DNA from: Thamnaconus septentrionalis
Taxonomy: Eukaryota; Chordata; Actinopteri; Tetraodontiformes; Monacanthidae
Assembly (NCBI GenBank): GCA_009823395.1
Contig: CM020506.1
Location: 5,462,001-5,526,000, forward strand
DNA: 64,000 nucleotides
Reading direction: 5' to 3'
Part shown: in pieces, positions 1 through 23,900 of the stretch
How positions within the stretch are numbered: position 1 is the stretch's first letter
Layout: the number at the start of each line of letters is the position of its first letter
Translations under genes and position numbers: made by a program
Notes under the pieces: generated by a model
Seen by the model: only the letters and a program-made list of their open reading frames with translations
Told to the model about the DNA's origin: nothing
Databases searched by the model: none

Positions 1-3000
1 GTTTTTTTCTGTTGTGTTTTTGTCCCCCTCCTGACCTCCCCACCTCCGCTGACACTGTCGGCTTGACTAACGTACCCGCTGCAGCTTTTGTGGTGAGAGT
101 GTCCAGTGAGACAAGCAACCGTTTCAGGCTGAGCCCGGTGATAATCAGAGAGGTCATGAGGTCAGCCGTGTCAGCCGTCTCGCATTTGAACGAGACAGTG
201 GCCTCTAGTGGCCAAAGTTAGCGCAGAAGATGGAGAGATTTGAGCTCAGCATCCACTGGATGGCAGGATGTGGAGCTGCAGCACAGAGAAAAACACCGGC
301 GCCTATCAAAATGTATATAAGCATCCACAATCAAAACAGAAATTCCAATGACAATAATAATGACACCAAAGCCAGCTTCTATGTACAACTGTTTATTTTT
401 GATTTGCAAAACATCTGACAAAAATAATATTACATAAACACCGATTTATAATAAAAAAAGATTTTCTTTTAAAAAAAAGAGATAAAGGATAAATTGCCAT
501 TACATTAGAATTTAAGTGACTTATTTTGATTACTGAAGCCATAACATGCTGATCTACACAGGCAGCTTATGGCAAGTAGATTTTTCAATATGCATGTCTA
601 ACAAACAAGACATTAAGTGCTTTTTGTTGGTTCAGGCATTTTCATTTTTGTCGCTCTTAAAATTGAATTAGGCATGATTTGGGCTCACAATACAGAGTTA
701 AAGGTTCGATGCCAAATTCAAATAGACTCACTAATAAATGATCACAGTACAAAGAGGCCAATCTCGTACTCTATTCTCTCTCACATACAGCTGAGGATCA
801 CAGGAATCCTACTTTATTAACACCCTCCCTGGCATTAAAAATAAAAAAGGGGTCATTTATATATTTTTATGGCACACAGCTCAAGGAAGATGTGACCACA
901 GCGGCACTGGTCTGATCCATAACAATAATAATAGTAATAATAAAAACAAAAACCCTCTCATTTTATTCAGTGTTTACCTGAAGCAGTTTGACATGAGACA
1001 AAAAAGGGAGGAGGGAGTAGTTGCTCTGTTAAAATGATCCTAGAATCTGCAAAATTAGGTTTACTTCCCAAGAAGACAGGCACCGCTAAAGTTGTGCATG
1101 CTTGAAAAAATAAAAAAAAAAAAAAAACAAAGAAAAAAACAAAACCTTGTCACACCGAGTGAGGCTGACATTATGGACGACGCCTGCACTGCACTGTGTT
1201 GTGTTTGTGTCGCGTAAGAAATACGTGACTATGTGATGCTTGAGATTTCGTAAAAACAAAACAAACCGGAAAAGCAGCATTGAATGGATATTGAGGATTT
1301 TGCGTCTCCCAAGTCCCCCTGGTTTAGACCCGACGACTGGCTGCAGAAGGATGAAGGCGCGCTCGCAGGTTGAGGGCTGGAGGAGCAGCAGACGAACGGA
1401 GAGGGTCGAGAGGGTTACGGCTAATAAAGGGGGGAGCTGGAAACACATGTCTGTCGTTCGGCTTTTCTCCAGCCGACGCCTTTTTCTTTGATTTTTTTTT
1501 TTTTAGGTCGCTCCTTCTTTGCAACGTCCCTTTACAGCTCTAACGACGAGGAGGATTATCAGCGACGTGAGCTGCAATGATTATTCAAACAAAAGAAGAT
1601 TAGTTGCCAGCTACTCAGACGATCAATTCCTGTTTTTTTCGTTTCACATTCAAGCTAAAAAAAATCCTGACGTTTACTGGCTCCAGCTTCAAATAAAAAA
1701 ACAAGAAAAACACATTTTAAAATCAAGGGGGAAATTGTTAGGAACACTTTTCAGAATATTTTGGACTAAAACTACAAGTCGATTCAAGGTGAAAATGATT
1801 GGCAGGTTAATTGACAAAACACTAGTACGTAGCATCGGCTGAAGAATATTACTAAGATATCCCCAAAGGACAGAGCGAGGAGGAACAGAGTTGCAGATGA
1901 GAGTATTTTTCGTTTTGTAGTAAATGCATCCTCACCCTAAGCCAGTCTGAGCACTGTTTGTCAGAGTGCAGGCACTGTATTAAAACACTCCCGGTAGTTT
2001 GTGCGTAAAAAAAGGCAACGCTTAGTCTGAGAAGAAGTAGAAGAAAATAGGAAAAACTGTACATGAAAAAAAAAAAAAAAGACAACTATGAATGACTTCA
2101 TTAGCTGGACTCTCCCAAAATCTGTGAGATATCTCTGAGGTAATCATTGAAGTATGAGTCATTAGCAAGCAATAAATACCAACATGAATACAAATATTAC
2201 AAAAAAGTAAAAACAGAGGCAAATTCTTAATGCTAAAGCAAAAAATCTGAGCTAAAAGAGGTAGGTTTTTTAGGTAGATTATGGTGTACATCCATTGTGG
2301 ACACTCCTTTTTTTGTAAGAAATACATTAAGTTGATTCCATTACAATCCCTGTCCTAATGAAAAACAAAAAAAGAGGAAAATGGAAAAAAGAAAACTAAA
2401 ATAAGAAAAGACACGACATCCTTTGAACGGGAAAATGGTCCACTGGTTTCTACGAGTGACAGCTTACATGGTTGTTTTTCTAACCGACAGGATTTGTAAT
2501 GGCAATAGTTATATTCAAAAAAAACCAAAAAAACATCTGCTAACATGATATTCTGTAAAGCTTGCTGGTGATAGTGTACCATTGGTTCGATATTGCAGGC
2601 AATGTTTCTGTGTTGTATGTTGTCAGACTTACGGAAACCTCCGTCCCCACCACTCATCCCAATGAAAAAATAAAACAAATAATAGCGAGGATGGCGGATT
2701 TCCACTGACAAATGGTTTTCAAGTTCCAGTATTCTAACAAACCACGACTCTGAGTTTTAAAAAAAAAGAAACTAACTTCCAGCCTGTGAGCAGCCTCGCA
2801 TGGTAAAAACCAAACAGGAGCCTCTGGGGGATGTACCACCGTCACGTTGTGCCCTATCCCGTCCCCATGCTTGCAATCTCTGCACATGTGACCGACCGTG
2901 CACGCAGGTGGCGCCGAAACCATTCAGGCCCCCCTTAAAGGTAATCTTAAAAATGAAATATACCAATGAAGCGCGCAGTGGTGCATGCGTGGAGGGGGAT

Positions 3001-4540
3001 TTCACATTTAAAGGAGGGAAAAACTGTTGTTGTTTTTTTTATCTCAAGTGCCTAAATTGTTTGTGGAAAGTCGTGACTAAACTCCTCCTCATTTGACAGA
3101 CTTTCTCAAGTGCGGCCACCAGAACTTCTCCCTAAACAACTAAATCCAGCATATTTACGAACCGCGAAGTCGGCTTAAGGTAAAACCAGGACCTGATGCA
3201 TCAAACGGAGGAAACTTTATGGAAGACGAGTCCAGTTGCATCCGGCGTAAAGCTAAACAAACGATCCACAGTGAGGACGTCGCACCAACAGTCGGGTGGT
3301 GGCAGAGTCCCGGTCGGTGGGGGGCGGGGGGTTGTGGTTCTCGTGGAGGAGAGCGTCGGTCAGAGGCCTGAGAAATCGGCAGTTTATGCTTGAAACTCCA
3401 TCGCCAGACAAAAGAGATCAAACTTTCCTGTTGCGACGATTTTTACAAATGCTAACCTTCGATAAACCGGATGAGGGCGGCTGTGTGTCGCGTTGAGTCG
3501 TCTGTATCTTGCAAAAGAGTTTGATTCACGCTCTGAAACTTTTGCATGAGGCAGAGAGGTAATAGTCAAAATAATATCAAACAAAAAAGAAAGAAAAAGA
3601 AATCAGGGATAGGGCAAAATGCGAACGGATGTGAAAAAAGTTCCCCCAAAAATCTGCATCGTTGTCAGTTATGAGCAAAGGAAACCTAAGAGTTCCCTCA
3701 CTATGAAAAAGAAGAAGATCTCCTGATGCGATTTGTTTTGCTAAAAGTTGTGTCTTCACCAGCCCCGTCCTGTTCGGCCTTTAAAATGCCCGACAGCAAA
3801 CTCCTCTTTCACCCTGTTCTTGCGTGGAGGAATTCACCTCCCTGTGGCACTTACATGTCGACCAAAAACTCCCACTGTGTTAAACATACACAAATCAACA
3901 CTGAATCTCCATCTGTAACAACACAGAAGAAAAGAAGAAAATATATGTATATATATATAAAAAAACAAACATTGCTAGCTACAAAAATATTGTGTTCAGA
4001 GGAGAAGAAGAAAAAGAAGGAGAAAAAGAAGAAGAAGATCAAACATGGAGACTATTCCACACTTCAAAAGTCAGTGTTCAGTAACCAAGCACATTATACC
4101 TCTCATCAAACTGACATACTATACATTTGAGTGGTACTGCCTCAACAACTCACGCGCCTCGCCTCCTCCCACTTCAATAACAGCAGGGAGATTTTTTTGT
4201 TTTTTTTGCGGTGTCACGCAGGAAAACGTCCACCGCGTCCACGCCGGCTACGCAGAACACACGTCCGTTCGCAAAACACACGTCAGCTTCCGCGGTGTCA
4301 CAGTGACTGAAGACCAGTTGGAATAAAGCACAGTGATGGGAGAATGGACTTTGTGTAAAAAAAAGAAAAAAGAAAGGAAATAAAATAAAAGACAGGAAGG
4401 AGGGAAAAGGTAAAAGCAGAAGATTAAACACAGAGGCAGTGAGGGCTGAAGAAATTAAAGCATGTTGACTCCCAGCAGCGCCTCGCTCTGAGATGGACCC
4501 GTTAAAGCGGCTGTGTGGAGATGAGGAAGGCTGCCGGTGG

Positions 4541-4563
4541 GTGTGTGTGTGTGTGTGTGTGTG
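4541..4563. repeat. (GT)n microsatellite
   Basis: Perfect GT dinucleotide run, followed by a G-rich stretch. Confidence 0.9.
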
Positions 4564-4700
4564 CAGGGGGGGGGATGCACACTTTCAGTAGGTGCCTTCC
4601 GTCAAACAGCAGAGCGAGGAGCGCAGAAATGCCAAGTCGCCGCACGTGAGATCACAGAAACTCGACAAGAATCAGCCGTCTTTCAAGTCCTGATACACTT

Positions 4701-4702
<2 letters not shown>

Positions 4703-4761
<59 letters not shown>
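4703..4761. repeat. (GA)n microsatellite
   Basis: Uninterrupted GA dinucleotide run of about 59 bp. A shorter GA run of the same kind lies at about 5218-5239. Confidence 0.95.
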
Positions 4762-4764
<3 letters not shown>

Positions 4765-5454
4765 CGCATATCTTCACCATAATCCCACATGCAGCGAGCC
4801 GTACATTACTGGCCCTCCCAACCGAGATAAGCCCGCTTTCCTCAGCCTTTAGATGTGGCGAGTTGAAACACCAGAAAGGACACCGGAGGAAAAAAAAAAG
4901 AAAAAAAAAGGCGGACGAGTTCTTATCGCACACCAGCTTATCTTCCCATAAGCCGTGGATTTTCAAAAATAAAGTAAAACAGAATAATAATTTAAAAAAA
5001 AAAAAGGGATTCTGCAGATTACATAAGAGGAACATCCACGGCCCTGGAGTCATCCTCTCAACCCACTGTCATGTATCCGATGTATAAATAGCCCGGTGGT
5101 CTATATGGCTTATATATATATATGAGAGAGAGCAGCATGGTATATTTAGCTGGTCGTTAACTGGAAATGAACTCTGGAGGGGGGGAAAAAAATAACAAAT
5201 CAGCCCACTGTTTAACAAGAGAGAGAGAGAGAGAGAGAAGAGTTAAATATGTGTACACTCCCTGTTTAGTTCGGTCCTAACTATCTAATAAAAAAACAAA
5301 ACGTGATCAAAGTCCAAGCGACAGACGCATAGTGTTTGAGAATAAAGTGAGAGCGGGTCGAAGGGCTTTTAAAAAAGGGGGTTTCTGTTGTATTTGCAAA
5401 TATATATTTCTGAAAGAGAAATATCTCTGTAGCCCTATGTACAGCGGTGGACAT

Positions 5455-5650
5455 ACATACATACAAACATATCTATATAGATATCTATAAAGATATATAT
5501 ACATATATATATACATATACATATACATATATAATATATATGTATATATAATATCTATATATGTATGTATATGTTCATATACATACATATATATATATAT
5601 ATCATATATATCTCACACACACACGCACACACACACACACACACACACAC
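5455..5650. repeat. Compound (TACA)/(TA)n/(CA)n low-complexity block
   Basis: Tetranucleotide ACAT units pass into a long TA-rich stretch and end in a CA run at 5613-5650. Smaller TA-rich islands of the same sort lie at 5110-5123 and 5930-5965. Confidence 0.9.
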
Positions 5651-6534
5651 CTGGTATTTACACAATGCGGCCACTAGAGGGCTGCGCAGCATACGTCATT
5701 AAATGAGGGAGTTGGCCCGGGTGCAGGGGGGCGTTCGCGGCCGCCGCCTCGGCACCGGGGCCGCCGGCTGATCCAGGCGATCAGCGTCCCTGACGGAAAA
5801 AAAACAACAAATAAACACCAAAGCAGGTGTTCTGAGTGTGTGGAGGTCTGAAGCAGCTTCCCGAAACCCTGCACGGAGGAGGAACAATTCACGGAATTGT
5901 ATGTTTTTCTTAAAAAGGTGAGTTGACGATTATATATATATATATTTATATATATATATATACGTATGTGTAAAAAAAAAAAAACAAAAAAAAAAACAAA
6001 AGCACTGAAGTTACATCGACATCTGTGCCAATTTCCAAGTATGGTATGCGAGCATGTGTCCAGAGGACAGAAGCCTTGGTTTACTATTCCAGTTCCATTT
6101 GGGATCTTAGCCTCGTTAAAAATCTTGGATACGCAGACGCTGTATACGAATACATAGGCATCGAGTACAAGGTGGCATAACAGTGCTCAGGATACATGTG
6201 CGAAGGATTAACTATTTACAGGGGAGGAGGGGAAGAAAGGAGGAGGAGAAGAGAGGGAGCGAGCCTTTTACTGGCGGCTCGCGTCGATTGACAAGTTAGC
6301 AAGTGTAAGAGTCGCTAACACATTTAGTGGCTAAAATTCTCACCTCAAAGAGAAAAAAAACGAGAAAAAAGCAGGACCCCCCCCCAAAAAAAAAAAAAAA
6401 CTACTTCTAAAACCCTCACTACAATTACACACGACGTCCTGCGTTTCTGCGGCGAAACGGACAAAAACGACAACATATTTTCCTTCATAGGCTGCGAGGC
6501 CGCTCGGACGCCCCGCCAAATCGAGCCGCGGTTG

Positions 6535-6540
6535 TTTATT
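6535..6540 (-). terminator. Candidate vdr polyadenylation signal AATAAA
   Basis: This is the first AATAAA on the minus strand after the vdr stop codon, about 1.0 kb downstream. No clear GU-rich element follows, and further AATAAA motifs occur beyond it (for example 962-967, 813-818 and 392-397), so the real end may lie further on. Confidence 0.25.
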
Positions 6541-6549
6541 TCATTAGCG

Positions 6550-6595
6550 CTGGCTGGCTGGCTGACTGGCTCGCTGGCTGGCTGGCTGGCTGGCT
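6550..6595. repeat. (GGCT)n tetranucleotide repeat
   Basis: About eleven GGCT units with two single-base changes (GACT, CGCT). Confidence 0.9.
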
Positions 6596-7197
6596 CACAG
6601 AGGCGGAAGAGCAGCCGGTAGCATTATACCTTTGGTGAGATGTGAAAGGCATGTGTCTGGTGTGTACAAACACATAGAATAAAACAACAACACATGTGCT
6701 GCCTCGGAGAGAAGCTGATGTAGTTTTCGAGAAAAGAAAAAAACAAAAACAAAAAAAAATCTGAACACTGAATTTCTGAAAAGCATCAGAAAACTCAAGC
6801 AGCCACGTGCAGGCACTCGCTCTCGCGCACGTCGCCCTTTGACTGTGTCTGAACTGAACTGCTCTGTGCGGAGAGGAAAGAGAAAAGTGACTGTCTGTAC
6901 GGAGGTGAAGGAAAGTGAAAACATTCCCAGTAAAACCAAGAGGTAGCTCAACTGAATGGCTAAATAAATAGCTTAGTCTGCTTGTTGTGTTGGTATGTGT
7001 GTGTGTGTGTAAGTGTGTGAGTGTGCGTACACAAGTACACAAGTCGGGCGCCAGCACGCGCACCCTCGCCGTGAAAAATAAAATAATACAAAAAATAAAA
7101 TAAAATAAAATGTCCAGGTATTTGAAGCAGCTGTGTGTTGATTTAAACACTTGACAATAGACAAACACTGTGTAGGCAGAAGTTGTATGCAGTGGGA

Positions 7198-7225
7198 TTG
7201 GTTGGTTGGTTGGTTGGTTGGTTGG
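7198..7225. repeat. (GGTT)n tetranucleotide repeat
   Basis: Seven GGTT units in a row in the vdr 3' flank. Confidence 0.9.
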
Positions 7226-7350
7226 AAAGTGTCCTTTTGCTTTAGCGCCCGCCTCCCCTCCATACCACCTCCGCCTTTACATCCAGATAGACGCTTTTTC
7301 TTTTTAAGACAAGACAGGAACATTGAACCTGGCAATCAGCGCATGCACAC

Positions 7351-7392
7351 GAGGGGGTGGGGGTGGGGGGTGGTGGTGGTGGTGGGGGGGGG
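7351..7392 (+). repeat. G-rich run with G-quadruplex potential
   Basis: Repeated G-tracts of 4-8 separated by single T or TGG on the plus strand, giving more than four G3+ tracts. It would be C-rich in the vdr transcript if included in the 3' UTR. Confidence 0.7.
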
Positions 7393-7549
7393 CACACAAA
7401 CACGCTCGCACGCACGCCGCCTTTTTTCTGCTTAAAATCCGAGCCAGCACATCTTCAGTGCTCCTCCTCCCTCCCTCCTCTCCCTCCTCTTCCCCCCTCC
7501 CCACTTCTCTCCACCTTCTTTTCATTTCTTCTCCTCGCTGCAGCGCCCT

Positions 7550-18602
<11,053 letters not shown>

Positions 18603-20780
18603 CACTGCACGGGGAGGAGACATCAGAGATGAGCTTGTTGTCAGACGAGCAGTGCTCAGTCATTCAAGTTGCCGTCAGTGTCGCGAGACCCACTGACAGT
18701 CTCGCAGTCCACAGATCTCGACGCATCGAATTTGAATTTTTTTTTTTTATCTTTGACTTGTTTCACGTAGGTGGGTGAGCCTGCCACTGCCACCAAATGC
18801 AGATTGTTAGTGGGTTTAAACAGGTTTTTGGCCAGTGGGAAAGGGGCTTATGAAGAAGGTCCCAGATGAAATTTTGATTTGTTAAATTTCCTTCATGTCC
18901 AAAGATCTGCAGCAGCCAAAGTGCCTAACCTCCAAGAAAAACAAAGTGACGCCTCTTTCCACTCGTGTCCAAACAGCGCTCCCCTCCGCTCTCGACGAAC
19001 GGGAGGCCGAGGTTTCCCCTGCGTGAGTGAACTGCGCGCCAGCGTTTCTGTCCCGAGCCGCAGAATTAGAGCCATATGAATCAAGAAGGAAAAAAAAAAA
19101 AAGACCTTGTTCCATTTTCCTGAAAAACAAGGCTGTATCTGGGTTACATTTGATTACATAGCGGTGCGGGTATCTATTTCACTTAACAGCCTCATAACAA
19201 TAGAGGAGGAGTAGGAAGAGGAGGAGGTGGGGGGCTGGGTGGTGGGCGTTTCCAAGCAAGGTCATCATCCATTAGAAAAAAAATAAACAAATAAACAATG
19301 AATTTTTTTTCTTTCAGCGTGAAAGCAAAGCAGAACAACACGACACGCTCGCAAATCAGCAGCCAATGAGGTGAGTGGCGGCCGATGAATAATTCAAAAG
19401 GTTTTGACAGATCGCTCCATCACTCTCCATTAACTAACCAACTTCAAAAAAAATTTTTTTTCCCTCTTCTCATTAACTGCAGGACGAACAACAAGCGCGG
19501 TCTGCTCCAGTACCAGGAATATGAACAACGTGACTGTGAGACAAACTGTACTCGTGATTACTTATATAACAGACAAGCTTGTTTACGCCTGTTTGTGTGT
19601 GTGAGTGTGTAGGCTCATGATGTATGTATGTATGTATGTCGGAATCTCGGCGCTCCGGCAGTGGGAGGAGACGCTGCAAATGTGGAAAGCAACATGGCCA
19701 GTCGTGAACGAAAAAACAAAAAACAAAACACACAAAAAAAAAATCCATGCTGTGAAAAGTGTCTGACCAGGATCTCAGAAGAACCAACCGCCAAACTCAA
19801 CCGGTTCACCCACAAGTTTGAGTGAAAGAATGTCGCAACAACAGAATCTGCCAAAAAAAACGCCGGCTCCACAGGAACAAGCCGGACTCTCGACGGCCTG
19901 CGTCATACTGGAGAGGACGAAACCAGGTTTGACTGCTTTGCTGCAGTTCGTTCACGGGACACTGGTGACTGAATGTCCTGATGGCTTGACGACATCCTCG
20001 GGCACAACAACAGGATCTGACCGGAAAGCGACGTGACGCGGCGATTGTTACGGCGGGGAACGATAAATATTCATGTGGCTGCGGCTGACAGATAATATTT
20101 GTGGCTCTCTTCTACACGCAGGTTGAGGTGAACCGCGACGCACGGCGGACGACAAAGGAGCTCAAGGCACAACGGGAAGTGAACTTCTGGCGCACTCAAC
20201 TGAAAAAATAAAAGCCAGAGTGGAGCGTCGGCGCGTGACGCAACGCTGAAAGCCGCTACGGATGCATTTGAAAGTGAACCCCTAACACTGTGCGGTAGTT
20301 TATCATTTACATTGCACAGTGACAGGGGTTAAATGTTTGGTTGTTTTTTTTTTTGTCCCGTTAAAAATAGCCATCAGTCCCTTCAGAGGGCCGGCGCTGA
20401 CCGACTGAGAACTTCCCTCAATCTAAACAAACTTGGTGACTCCAAAGCGATGCCACGACACACTTTTATCTGCTAACGCGTCCAGATAAGGTCGCTAAGC
20501 TATTTACTATATATGATAACGTTCCCCAGCTGATGTAATGCGAACGGGCACCGGCTGCTCGGCGTAACCTAAATAACATGATCAGCACTGGAGAATCAAA
20601 ACAATCCAAATGTATAAAATATTTTCTCCAAAATGAAATAAAAAAAATTTTAAAAAATCATGAAATTGACATTTTTTCTCCCCCCCAGTAAAATGTTTAA
20701 CAATCTGGCAAGAGAGCGTCGGGTTATTTATCTTGTGTCAAGCCCAGAGAGGTCAGCTGATCATTCCGGGGCCGATATCC

Positions 20781-20930
20781 AGGGACAAACAAGCTTGCAC
20801 ACTCTCATCGACGTCCGAGGGCAATTTAGAGTCACTGATTAACCTAATTTGCACGTCTTTGAGCAGTGGGAGGAAAAACTGTTGGGGAGGAAGCCGGAGC
20901 AGCCAGAGGGAAACCAGACAGAGGCTGGTG
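20781..20930 (+). repeat. Interspersed fish-type repeat fragment
   Basis: Contains GGGCAATTTAGAGTCACTGA, TTAACCTAATTTGCACGTCT, GTGGGAGGAAAAACTG and GGAAGCCGGAGCAGCC. It overlaps in word order with 14811-14961 (ACAATTTGGAGTTTCCAATT) and represents a more distal part of that family. Confidence 0.75.
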
Positions 20931-23900
20931 CCAAAACAGCACCGACGGTAGCTGGAAAACACAATCCAGCACTTCCCTGCCGCTGCGGAGGCGCAACGCT
21001 GCTCATCGATTCAGCAAAATGCAGCCAAACTGAGAGGATAACGTAATAACGATGATGATGCAAACCTGCCTCCAGGATGGAATTGGAACAAAGGTCATGG
21101 CGCAACAGCTGGAACAAGTTCACACAAACCACTGCTTGCCCTTGGAAAAGAGGTTTTTAATCTCAATGGGATTTTCCTGGTAAAATAAAGGTTAAATAAG
21201 AAAACGGCGCGGCCCTGATGCCACGGTTCTGTAGTGAACATGCAGGGCTTTGGCTGCACAGGTGCCTAAAGAGCGCAAGCAGCATGGGAGGATTCGGTGC
21301 ATTGACAGTTAACAGACAGTTCACACCGTGACTGCAGCAAAAAAAGGCAAAAATGACAAAAATGACTTGAGAAGGCGGTGGTGTTGAGGCGCGTTAGGGT
21401 TCGACGTGTCACAGAGTGTCTTGCGAGCGATCTCATTCCACGAGCGCAACACCAGACGAAGCAGAAGTGGCAGTTCAAAAGGAAAAAAAAACGCTGCACT
21501 TCCAGCGCGCCATTCGAGAGTGGCTGGCCAGGTGGAGATTAGAGCGGCACGCCGCCTCCCTCGTTCATCACGGGAGCGTTGAGACGAGTGCGGATTGAAG
21601 CGGGAGGGAGGGAATCGCCTTACGTCCACGAGAGTCGTGTAACACAGCGGCAGCGCGAGTGTGTATCCAGCCAGCGATGACAACAGAGGGGGTTGAAAAC
21701 ATTGTCATTTTCAGAACGTGCTCCTATTTATTTACACTTCAGACTGCCTGGACCTCTAGAGAGGCAGGTATGTGATGCAGCAGAGAGGGAAAATATTTCT
21801 CATCTGGAAAGTGAAAGGACAAAAAAAAAAAACTGGGCAGTTTTACAAGCCAACGTCATCGTAATGACTCCAAACGATCTCAAGCCAGTGTTTCTACATC
21901 ATTTACAGCCCAGCCCATACTGGGTGCATATTATGGGTAATTAATTATACGACAGCTTCAACACCAGACAGGCGGCCTGGCGGTCACCACTCACTGCGAG
22001 AACATCCCAAGTTCTGTTCCTGGATGTTCTCCCACAGTCTGGCCTGGGTTTCCTACAGTTGCTCCTGTTCCACAGTTCCCAATCATTGCTTTCCATCCAG
22101 CTGTTAGTCTGGATCGTGCTGCACACCATCCTGTCACCGACTGGAGGAGATGGAACAGAAGGAGAGGGAGCTGGAGCGGTCGGTTCAGCTTCGACTCGGT
22201 CTTCGGTCGCAGCGTGAATGCACATTCTAGGAATTCTATTTATAAAAGTTCAAAAGCAACTTTTCAGACAACATCCTGCTCGAGCAGCTAAACCTCCAAC
22301 TTCAAAACGTCTCCCTGTCGTTTCTCTGGTTCGAGCGTCTCTCTTAACTTCTCTTATTTCATGCTGCAGTTTTTCCCCCGCTCAAGCCGCCGGTATTTAT
22401 TGCAGCGACACAAGGGTGCACATGACAACTTGCATAATAACTAAAAGCAGCCTCATTCGTAATAAATAAACGAATAAATAAATCACAAAAATCCTGTGAA
22501 AGCTCACGTTGTGTAGCAACGGAGGAAATATTGGCAGCGACTCGACAGGAAACCAAGGCCATGGCAGAAAAAAAAATCTAATCCCTTTAAACCGTCTCTC
22601 TCAAGAAGAACTGCAAAATTGCGCGCATGAGGTCGGACCTCACACGAGGTTTGGATTGTCCCTAGAACCTCGTTTTTACTTTGCAAAAAAAAGCAGCTAA
22701 TTTACAGGCATGAGGAGAAAATGTTCAAATGGCATTGTAGTGTCGGTTGTAAAAAAGCATTGTGCTCACATCCAAAGTGATAAACAACCAATTTGTGCAG
22801 GAAATTGAGCGTGTAGCCACAATACCTGGTAGATTTTAGGTTCCCTTGATGTATGAGGGCCAGTATGTGCCCTGCACTGGGGTACAATGACTGGGATTGT
22901 GCAGTTTGGAACACGGCGGGCTTGTGCGATTAATCGATTTCAAATCAGAATCGGTTTTATGAGTCAAGACGATGTTAAAAAAGGAAAATCTTATGATCGA
23001 TTTTCCTCTTGCATGCTTCGCCTCTACAAAATATGAAAGTTTTGCACTTTATTCATTCATCGTTGCTCAAGATAAAAGAAAAACATTTTATTTTTAAAGT
23101 GTTTATCCACAGGGGGATACATTTGTGTTTGGTTCTTAAATTTTCAGTTTATTCCCAAATAAGGGAAATTCATCTTGGTTTATGAAGAACCTGCTCATTT
23201 TCAAGTGAAGTTTGGTGAAAGTGAGGTTCTCACTTCATTAATCCCAAGGGATTCATCAGACTGTAAATGTCACTTTACTAAACCCAAAGAGGACTTTAGT
23301 ATCTTTCAGTTGCACTTCATTCCCAATAGGGAAATTAGTTTCCTATTTTTCTTTAAAAAAAATAAAGATAAAATGTTTTAAATCATTTATTCCATTGTTT
23401 TTTGTAGTTTTACCAAAAAAATCTAAATCCAAAATCAAGATTTCAGAGAAAAAAAAATCCATCCAAAATCAGCCAACCCTAGAACTCGGATATAAAACCT
23501 TCCAGTCTTGTTTGGGAGGGAAAGATGGGGGTGAAGACACAGTACAGGACAGATACAGTCTGCTTTGATTATCAAGTGCAAATAATTTACTCAATACAAC
23601 AAGTTTAACCAGAGCTGGTGCAAATAATCAACACTGAATGTGAAACACTGAAGGTAAACATTCTGCACACTCACTGTACAGAGGGAGAAGAAGAAAAATA
23701 ACTCTTTCGTCTTCCAATATCATCAAGTGATCAGCCTCCGGTGATTGCATTCAGCCTTGACAGCCCATTACACTAAATGCACAGTAGTATTGAGAGAGAG
23801 CGCTAAATAATTTAGCAGGTTATTAGACCAGATCTGCGCTCGCTCCAGTCTCAGGCACGCCGGGCCAGGAACCGGTTTCCTGCCCGCGGCCCTGCATGCC

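Larger units (their letters stand above)
1..7549. other. Non-coding stretch: vdr 3' UTR and downstream flank
   Basis: I see no recognisable gene. The first part of this stretch next to the stop codon must be vdr 3' UTR; its length is unknown. The rest is AT-rich with many A and T homopolymers (for example about 1100-1135 and 1490-1505), GA, GT, TA and CA microsatellites, and GC-rich patches at 5700-5770 and 7230-7420. A short minus-strand reading frame at 218-421 has a hydrophobic run but matches nothing I know. Confidence 0.6.

Noticed and set aside
218..421. Minus-strand 67-codon frame with a hydrophobic run resembling a membrane segment
   Set aside because: Short, AT-rich, no homologue recognised, and the same region is open on the other strand. 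Chance is the simpler explanation.
6536..7168. 210-codon minus-strand frame downstream of vdr
   Set aside because: Low-complexity translation through GCTG and GT repeats, no known domain, and within the likely 3' UTR or flank.
21941..22225. Minus-strand 94-codon frame in the vdr upstream region
   Set aside because: Considered as an upstream vdr exon. There is no recognisable protein and the donor-like CA|GTGAGT is not enough on its own.
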